Position numbers and translations under genes: made by a program. Below, piece by piece: positions 57,286 to 64,000 of a stretch of DNA of 64,000 nucleotides. The stretch's first letter is position 1. Each line of letters starts with the position of its first letter. Under the pieces are notes generated by a model, which saw only the letters and a list, made by a program, of their open reading frames with translations, was not told where the DNA came from and ran no database searches. This stretch comes from Strobilurus pachycystidiatus (Eukaryota > Basidiomycota > Agaricomycetes > Agaricales > Physalacriaceae): the NCBI GenBank assembly GCA_019915135.1, contig JAHLMK010000018.1:124001-188000 (forward strand), read 5' to 3'.

Positions 57286-59086
57286 ACAGAATCGTACGGT
57301 GGTCACTGGCATAGTCACCGCTGAATCGGGGTGGAAGGCCGCCCCCTTGTACCCGATTCAGCTTTCCTTCATATCCCGGTATTTTCCAGGGATGCCTGCA
57401 CTTGAATGCAACAATCAAGAGCACCCGGACTCGGAACGTAGGTATACGCCATCTTTGCACTATTGTTGCCTCCCAGTACGACGACGAAGTATCTCTACAC
57501 GGAAAATGTGCGAGACGAGCGAGTCTGATGGAGGATGTCATGCGAGGAACGCTTCGAACTTTCTGACGACCATGGAGAGATGTGGCAGTATGGGAGACCG
57601 AAAGAAGCAGTGATCCTAGTCTACCACGGCGAGCGTACAGATTCCAGCTTGTTGGCCATTCCATCCCGTCCACTTTGTCCACTTTAGTTGTTTTTCGTTT
57701 CCAGTTTCTGTTACATCGAGCCCGTACGAAGGAGAGAGTAATCAAGAAATATCAGCGATAACTTCTGGGTCTTGAGTTTCTTGTAGTGCTTGTAGTGCGC
57801 GTCGAACTCCTCGAAACCACTGGGGACTGAGTTCTACGAGTCGTCTCCTCGAAGTCGGCGCCTTTGTCGTCTTCAGCGTATCACGTCAGCCTCGGTTTGC
57901 CAACAAATATGACCGCGAAAGCGAATGACTACTCGATAGTGGGGACGTCGCCGCCGGCTGGAAATACTATGTAATTGCAAGGATAGGATATAGGATGCAA
58001 GAACGCCACAGTGAGATGCATGGGGAGACCTAACTGACGGCGGACCCTTGTTGTCGCCTGCTCGTGGTGTCAACATACTCCTGTACAGTGTAAGTACGAC
58101 CGCAGCTGACACTCACCCCACCGTGACACCATTTGAACGTCAAGCGCGTGGATCAAGAAATCAGCGCAACCTCGACCATCATATTAGGAGTGCCCTACCT
58201 ACTTCTTCTGACGACAAATGCTACTGTCAGTCATTCTCCATGTGATCTAGATTAGAGTTACGCACCAAAAGCCGCCACTGACTCCCTTGGTAACGGCGCT
58301 TGTCACCTGGAGTAAGTACAGTGTAGGACACTCGCCGATAAAGACCATGCGAAACAAGTCAGCGCGACCTCGTGACTGCGCCACTCTCCGAGTCTCAGTC
58401 TCTGGGGTGTCTTCTCATTGCCTGGCGTGTTAGATAGAGGCTACCTGGATCCATCCTCGACTGACACGTATTTCAAGTCGCCGTCCGACCGCAACCACAC
58501 CCTGAAAATCCGACAACAACGCGCAGATCTTCATGACAACGTCGCACTAAGAGCTCCTGAACGTATCAATGACATCCCGTATTGCCAATGCAAGGCTGGA
58601 ACCCCTGGTCTGGTCCTCAAGGACGAGTCGCCGACCGGTAAAGTACACACATAGCCGGATCTGAGGTACGCGCATTCGACATAGACTTAGGCTAGAGTCA
58701 AGTCGGCATGTGTGACGGCGCTCCTTCGGGAAGGACGCCGCCACTAGAGCTTCCAGGCGGTGAATTACCATCGAGAGAGAGAGAGAGAGGAAGAGGGAGA
58801 GATGAACGTCGCTGATGGTGATTGTCAAGAAGATTCCAAAGCCAATTACCTTCTCAGCGACAGGGAGCTTCGAGTTGAGGATGAGTTTGTTGACTGTATG
58901 AATCAACCGTTTCCTGACAGATTTCAATACGCTAGCTTGGGTCGAACACCCTGCGGCATGACAGGAGACAGCGGCGGCGAAACTAGCATGAGTATTTGTA
59001 GAGTATCACACCACACTCGTTCCGTTCGTTGAAGGATTTGTTGTATTTGTGTGACGTCTATGCAAATGCTACGATGTTGTGTGGGC
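57286..59086. other. Intergenic stretch, no supported gene
   Basis: Several ORFs of 80-158 codons overlap on both strands without domains (57269-57745 minus, 58547-58927 minus). A short GA microsatellite lies at 58773-58790. Confidence 0.4.
58773..58790. repeat. (GA)n microsatellite
   Basis: About eight to nine GA units directly visible; the following AGGAAGAGGGAGAG is purine-rich. Confidence 0.85.
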
Positions 59087-60126
59087 TTAAACGGTTTTGG
59101 CCTTGACCATGCCTGTGAGCGATAGTCAGTATACGTGCGTGAGAGGAGAAGTGAGCGACATAGTAGAAGACAGAGAGACGAGATCGTAGGGACGGCAGAG
59201 ACATGGTGGAAACTTGAAGAAGGAAAGACTCACGCTCAACCTCAGCAACAGCCTCCGAGAGGACGTCCTTCTGCGTCTTGGGCTCAGAAAGGGTCTTCAT
59301 GACGTTGCCGATGATGGTCTTGGTGAGCTCGGCCTGCTCGCTCTCCCGGACACCCTGCTCATAGCGGGCCCACGAGTCGAGGACGGCCTTGAGCTCGGAG
59401 GCGATGGCGACCTTTTGCTTCTGCTCAAAGGCGGAGGCTTCGAGCTGGGCGGTCTCCTTGGACAGAGCAAAGAGTGCGGCTGGGGGAATGGATGGTTAGC
59501 ATGACCAGGAGCAAAGACGAAGCGCGAGGTAGTGCAAGTTATGAGGTGCGGCGATGTAAAATTTGTTGGTGACGGGAGTAATGTCCAGGAAACCCACCAG
59601 TAACAGCACCAACATCCTTCATTTGTCCAACGGCATCGATGCGCTGGGTGACGCTGGCAGTGTGCTCGGCACGGGCAGCATTGAGCGTGTTGCTGATCTT
59701 GTCAATCTGGCTCTGCGCCCAGTTCGAGTATGGTGCGCGCAAGGCCTTGAAAACATCCTTCATCAGCCCAAGTGCGGTTTTGCTTCCGGGGTATAGCACA
59801 CCTTGCCGAGGTACGCGAAGAGGATGGCGGTTCCAACAAGGAGGACGGTCTCTTCGTTGACAACGTACAACTCCTGGCTAATGGCCGCAGCAGAGAGAGC
59901 GGTGGCGAGGACGGCGGTGCCGGTCTTGGTGATGATTCCGGGCGACGAAGGGAGCTTGTTGATTATCTGGGACGCTTTTTCGTCGGGCGTTGGTGTCGAA
60001 TATTGCCGGGCCTGTGGACGATGAGCAAGGGGGCGTTGCGGAGGGAAGAGCACGCGCCTGCATGAGAGCAGCGGCGGGCCGTATGGCGCGCGACGACGAG
60101 GAGAGGGCCACCCGGGCGAGAGACAT
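59087..60126 (-). CDS. ATP4: Mitochondrial F1Fo ATP synthase subunit 4 (subunit b)
   Basis: Peripheral-stalk subunit of the inner-membrane ATP synthase. The start at 60126 gives a typical import presequence (MSLARVALSSSSRAIRP). Conserved sequence follows: ARQYSTPTPDEKASQIINKL, VLATALSAAAISQELYVVN, and the paired membrane helices (TVLLVGTAILFAYLGK). Then comes the long amphipathic stalk helix: YSNWAQSQIDKISNTLNAAR, ALFALSKETAQLEASAFEQK, and VLDSWARYEQGVRESEQ. The last short exon reads GMVKAKTV with stop at 59087. The junction of the presequence exon with ARQYS is uncertain, because no ideal donor keeps frame. It is divergent from the HSF gene with about 350 bp between the two starts, suggesting a shared promoter region. 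Confidence 0.88.
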
Positions 60127-60477
60127 GTTGGATAGACGGTGACGGGATGGCGGAAGGACTCGGAGACTGGGAGGCGGGTGCGCGAGTTTGGATCAGAGGC
60201 TGGTGGCAAAGCAGGCAGCACTGCTTCGGCGAGCTGCCGGAAAAGAACTAGGTATTTTGCAAAATGGATAAAATAATGTTTTTGGGAATCGGCATTTATT
60301 TTCACATTGTCGGGAGCACGCGGTGATAAGATCCCTGGGCCACATGCCCTAGATCTGCCCTCATACTTAGCAATACCTTTTGCCTTCGGACCGCATCTCT
60401 CTCTCCTGCCGTCTCCTTGTTCCTTTCCTCTCGCTGTCTCTCCCACCGCCACCAAGCGACGCACGCACTGCCGGACC

Positions 60478-61843
60478 ATGGACTACCCGTACGACTTCCG
60501 CCCACAGCAGTCCCAGTCCCAGTCCTCGCCATCCGCCCAGGGCCAGGGCGGCTCCCCACACTCAAACAACCCTCCCACTCTCAGTCTCAATCTCTCGTCG
60601 CTCTCAGTCAACTCCCAGCCAGTCAGCCCTGTCTCCAAGGACGAGCTCATGGACGACGACCTCGACGCGGACAGAGATACCACCCCGCCCGAGAGCGTCG
60701 CAAACGGCGCGGGCGGCGGCGGCCTCGCGATTGGCGTCCTTGGCCCCGGCAAGCCGCTCCCCACCAACAACTTTGTCACCAAGCTCTACCAGTACGCGCA
60801 TACCGTGCCTTTTTTCCCGTTTTGGCTAATGTGGCGCACCCAGGATGATCTCGGACCCAAAGTCCGCGCCCTTCATCTCCTGGACTTCGCTCGGCACGTC
60901 CTTTGTTGTCTCCTCTGTCGGCGAGTTCTCGCGCACGATCCTCGGCTCCCACTTCAAGCACAACAACTTTTCGTCCTTTGTCCGCCAGCTCAACATGTAC
61001 GGCTTCCACAAGATAAATCGTACCCCGCGCGCGCAGCGCACGTCCACAGACTCGCAGACCTGGGAATTCTCGCACCACAAGTTTCTCCGTGGCCGCCCCG
61101 ACCTGCTCGAGGAGATCAAAAGAAAGGCCCTCGAGCCAGACGGCGGTGTCAAGCAGCGCATCGAGCTCCCTGGTGAGGTCGCCGCGCAGCTCACGCAGAT
61201 GCGCGATGAGAATCGCCGTATGTGGGAGACCATCCAGGCCGAGCGTCGCAAGGTCGACCGCCTTACGCATATGCTCGCGCGTCTCTCCGACGCAGTCGGC
61301 GTCCCGCTCGGCTCGCTCGACGACTCGCCGCCGCCATCCAGCACGACCACGTCCTCGACGTCACCCAATCCGAGCATCTACGTCTCCGCGCCCCAGCCGC
61401 CCTGGGAGGCCGGTCCAGAGCGAAAACGGCCGCGCATCGATACGAACACCGGCGCGAGCTGGCACCAGCATGCGACGCACTCGCCCATCCCGAACATCTC
61501 CAGCGCGCATTCGCCTCATCCGATGAGCGCGCATCATATGGGTGGCCTTCCCCAGATCGCACACAGCCACAGCACGCTCTCGTCCCCTCTTGATGGTGTT
61601 CCTCCCAGCAAAAAATATGCTAGGGCGCGTAGCGATTCTGCTCCTCTGCATCACCACTCCCAGAACCAGCCATACGGCTCAAATGGCGCGTACAGCAACC
61701 AGAATACCGCCAACAACGGTTACTGGGACGTCGGTCGACCACGGAGCGGCGCTGGGATGCGCGCAGGCATGGTCGGCGGCAATGGGATGATGGGCGGCGG
61801 TATGCAGGGTGGGATGGTCAACATCAGTGGACAGGGCGCTTGA
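60478..61843 (+). CDS. Heat-shock-type transcription factor (HSF)
   Basis: Nuclear winged-helix activator. The start at 60478 gives a Gln/Ser/Pro-rich leader. Then LPTNNFVTKLYQ, a 52-nt intron (60792-60843), and MISDPKSAPFISWTSLGTSF lead into the diagnostic HSF core: FSSFVRQLNMYGFHKINR, FSHHKFLRGRPDLLEEIKRK. A heptad-repeat region follows (QLTQMRDENRRMWETIQAER, VDRLTHMLARL), consistent with trimerisation. The rest is Ser/His/Gly-rich and disordered, ending in GGGMQGGMVNISGQGA at 61843. Domain order matches fungal Hsf1/Sfl1-like proteins; which paralogue cannot be said. A pyrimidine-rich tail to about 62.4 kb is probably 3' UTR. Confidence 0.93.
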
Positions 61844-63793
61844 GTGCGTGGTGTGTTCGTTATCGGATTGGATGATACCCAGCAACCGACACTCGTTCAT
61901 TCCCCCGTGTATATATACCCTCTTCCTCCTCGCCCCCTCCCTCACACGAACAGAAAAGGCCCACACAGCACCTCTTCTTTGCAGGGCCACTCCCCCTCCA
62001 TCTCCCCTCCCTTGCCCGTATAGTCTTTCTCCCCCGGACTCTCCCTCCCCTTCTCGGACCTTGTAGAACCCCTCGCTACGCTATCGCTATCACTGTTGTT
62101 CGCTAGACTCTCACACGGACTCTTTTATCGTGTCGACATTTGTACTACCTCCCCCAGAACACTCACCCTCTTTAATGCCAGTTCTCGTTCCTTACCCACA
62201 CTCATTACCGACTCAATTTCCCCGCTGTACTTACCTACTCACGAACACTCACATTCCTTACTTACCTTTCCATTATTGGTCTTCGGTCTTCTTGCCGTGT
62301 ATTTTACCTCACCCCTCCGCCGCCACCTCGTACTTGTCACTCTAAAATTCGGAGGACTCGGAGGACGCCCAACTTCATTTCACTTCTTCGTTGCTTTGTA
62401 TTATTATCTATCTATCATCTCGGAATAAAAATCCCGCTACGGCGTATTGGAATCCCGATTCCTGCATCACCTTCATCCTGCGCCACTCCCTGGCCACACC
62501 TACCGTCGGTTATGTACATCGTCCGTCCAGGGCCGCCAGGAAGTCAGGTCGCCGTGCGATTGGCCGAGCGACCCTGTTTTGCTGCGCGACCGCTCGCACG
62601 GGATAATATTCCCGTGTGGCGTTGACGCGTGGAAACACGATTTTTTAGCACGTTCAAGGCTTGTACAGTATTTTTACGGACACAGTAGTGATACGCGCGC
62701 GGATGCTGCGGACGACGACATAGAGGGGGTGGACGCTACGCGTGTCGTTACATGGTCGATCGTGTCATCGGGCGACTCGGGACCGACTTTCCAATTGAGC
62801 TTTGTCTCTTTGCACTCTAGGACTTACGGCTATTACTCGACGCCACAGCTCACTTACATACCCCACGCGGATCACGCCGAACTCGCCCATCAGAAGTAGT
62901 GGGGTACGAGCGGCAGGCGGGATCGAAATTCGCGTCCGCGGGAGCAGAACCTAGCTTATTTGAAGGGGAGAGTTTGATTTTGAGGCTAGCGTGGACTTAA
63001 GTCACCCTCTCAAGGCGGGTGAACGGGGTCGCTTCCGCGGAAGAGAGCAAGGCGAGCTAGCGAGGAGGAGGCGATCGTGTCACGTTGTACGTATGGGAGA
63101 CTCTCATTACTACAGTTCATGTCTGGAGGTTGAGCATGTGAGTACGATGTACGTACGGCGGACCATCATCTGCGCGCGGGAGTCCGAGTGTATGTATGCG
63201 TCATTTCATGATAGACAGGTACAAGTATCTTCCCATCCGTCCTTCCTTTCCATCGCCAGAACGTTCTGTGCCTCCTCGGGGAACTCTACCATGGAAATAC
63301 ACGCCTCCCAGACTCCCGATTCCGAAATGAAAGTCAAACTGGTGACAGATACTGGATCCTGATCTCTATGCCAACCACGCCAGGCCTGCCATTGTGGATG
63401 GCTGTGTATCCACCGACAAGAGATAATCACCATCTCGACGATGAGACTAAGACTTAAGCACATAGCTTAAGTCCTAGCTGACTCCAAAATCAAATGTCTG
63501 GAGCGCGCAGCCTGCAAGGGCTCTTGCTGTCGTTAGCCGACGCAGTGATGGTTGTAATCTGTCTGAGGTTCATCAAGAACAAGGAAAGGCAGTGTGCATC
63601 CCTTGTCGCTTGGAGTTCGCTTGGGTATCTTTTTTATCAACATACCGGGCTGATTCGCTGGATTCGAACCCGTCCCCCGTGTACAGTAAGATGGGCTGAC
63701 GCCCCAGCAACCGAAACCAGTGTGAATCGAGACCCAGGACTTATCTATGTTTCCCACCAGCTCGCGTCCTGCCCGGAGATTTGTCCAAGATGG
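61844..63793. other. 3' region of the HSF gene and intergenic DNA
   Basis: 61.85-62.45 kb is strongly C/T-rich without reading-frame signal, as in fungal 3' UTRs. Beyond that, ORFs of 110-150 codons (62447-62899, 63494-63883) have no motifs, and I do not accept them. Confidence 0.4.
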
Positions 63794-64000
63794 TCAATGC
63801 ACCTGTACATCCAGAGTCGGGACATATCTCGGACAAAGCGTTTTGTTTGCAAGACTCGGGTGGATACAGGTGGGAGGTCCTGAAAACTTGAGCTCACCAA
63901 TCGATGGATTGAGGCCCTTGGGAAAGACGTAGAAGCACGACGTCTCCACATTGGGACCGGGTGGTCCTGACTCTGGAGTAGAAGAAGTACGAATCCCATT
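63794..64000 (-). CDS. Partial ORF running off the right edge, unidentified
   Basis: A minus-strand frame open from the window edge reads NVETSCFYVFPKGLNPSIGE, LKFSGPPTCIHPSLANKTLC and PRYVPTLDVQ. It then meets a GTGCAT site and a stop at 63794-63796. The spaced cysteines suggest a secreted or disulphide-bonded protein. Too little is visible to classify it. Confidence 0.35.
   Translation of the reverse strand, partial: NGIRTSSTPESGPPGPNVETSCFYVFPKGLNPSIGELKFSGPPTCIHPSLANKTLCPRYVPTLDVQVH

Noticed and set aside
57269..57745. 158-codon minus-strand ORF
   Set aside because: No domain, overlaps the 3' end of the F-box-like gene in antisense.

Overview
The window is nuclear DNA from a filamentous basidiomycete, most likely an Agaricomycete. 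Genes carry many short introns (about 45-75 nt, GT..AG). The families fit as well: a Tsp2-type tetraspanin, Argonaute, a LisH/LUFS regulator, basidiomycete seven-helix proteins, an F-box family gene and a secreted pectate lyase. The species cannot be named from the sequence. Gene models below come from reading frames and splice signals by eye; internal starts and some exon ends are approximate.

Left part (1-10.1 kb): the N-terminal half of a cytochrome P450 (cut by the window edge), a HIT nucleotide hydrolase, a block of degenerate ~280-310 bp tandem repeats, a multi-pass membrane protein, an unidentified ORF, tRNA-Asn, a hAT-like MITE and a tetraspanin.

10.98-23.76 kb is a nested transposon cluster. 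Ends of a hAT-like element enclose a DNA element with CTGTAAAAAAAT termini. That element holds a complete-ended LTR retrotransposon (1089-bp LTRs, 5-bp target duplication), which in turn is split by another terminal-inverted-repeat element. A second hAT-like MITE sits inside the outer right terminus and itself contains a TCGGAT-rich element. The cluster lies beside a second, inverted tRNA-Asn gene. The retrotransposon shows a small zinc-knuckle gag-like ORF and antisense ORFs but no recognisable polymerase.

24-36.6 kb: a single-pass membrane protein, a MYND zinc-finger protein, a BCS1-type AAA ATPase, an unidentified ORF, a Ser/Pro-rich protein and a vezatin/Inp2-like membrane protein. 36.6-39.8 kb is nearly gene-free.

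39.9-48.7 kb is the most interesting gene block: a full-length Argonaute with an apparently intact catalytic tetrad, then a protein with five consecutive homeodomains, each encoded by its own exon, then a large Gly/Pro/Met/Gln-rich LisH (LUFS) co-regulator.

Right part (49-64 kb): pectate lyase PL1 and an alpha/beta hydrolase (convergent), an F-box-like gene interrupted by an AT-rich element with tRNA-like pol III boxes, mitochondrial ATP synthase subunit 4 and a heat-shock transcription factor (divergent), and an open reading frame running off the right edge. There are no rRNA genes or CRISPR arrays, and no bacterial-style operons.
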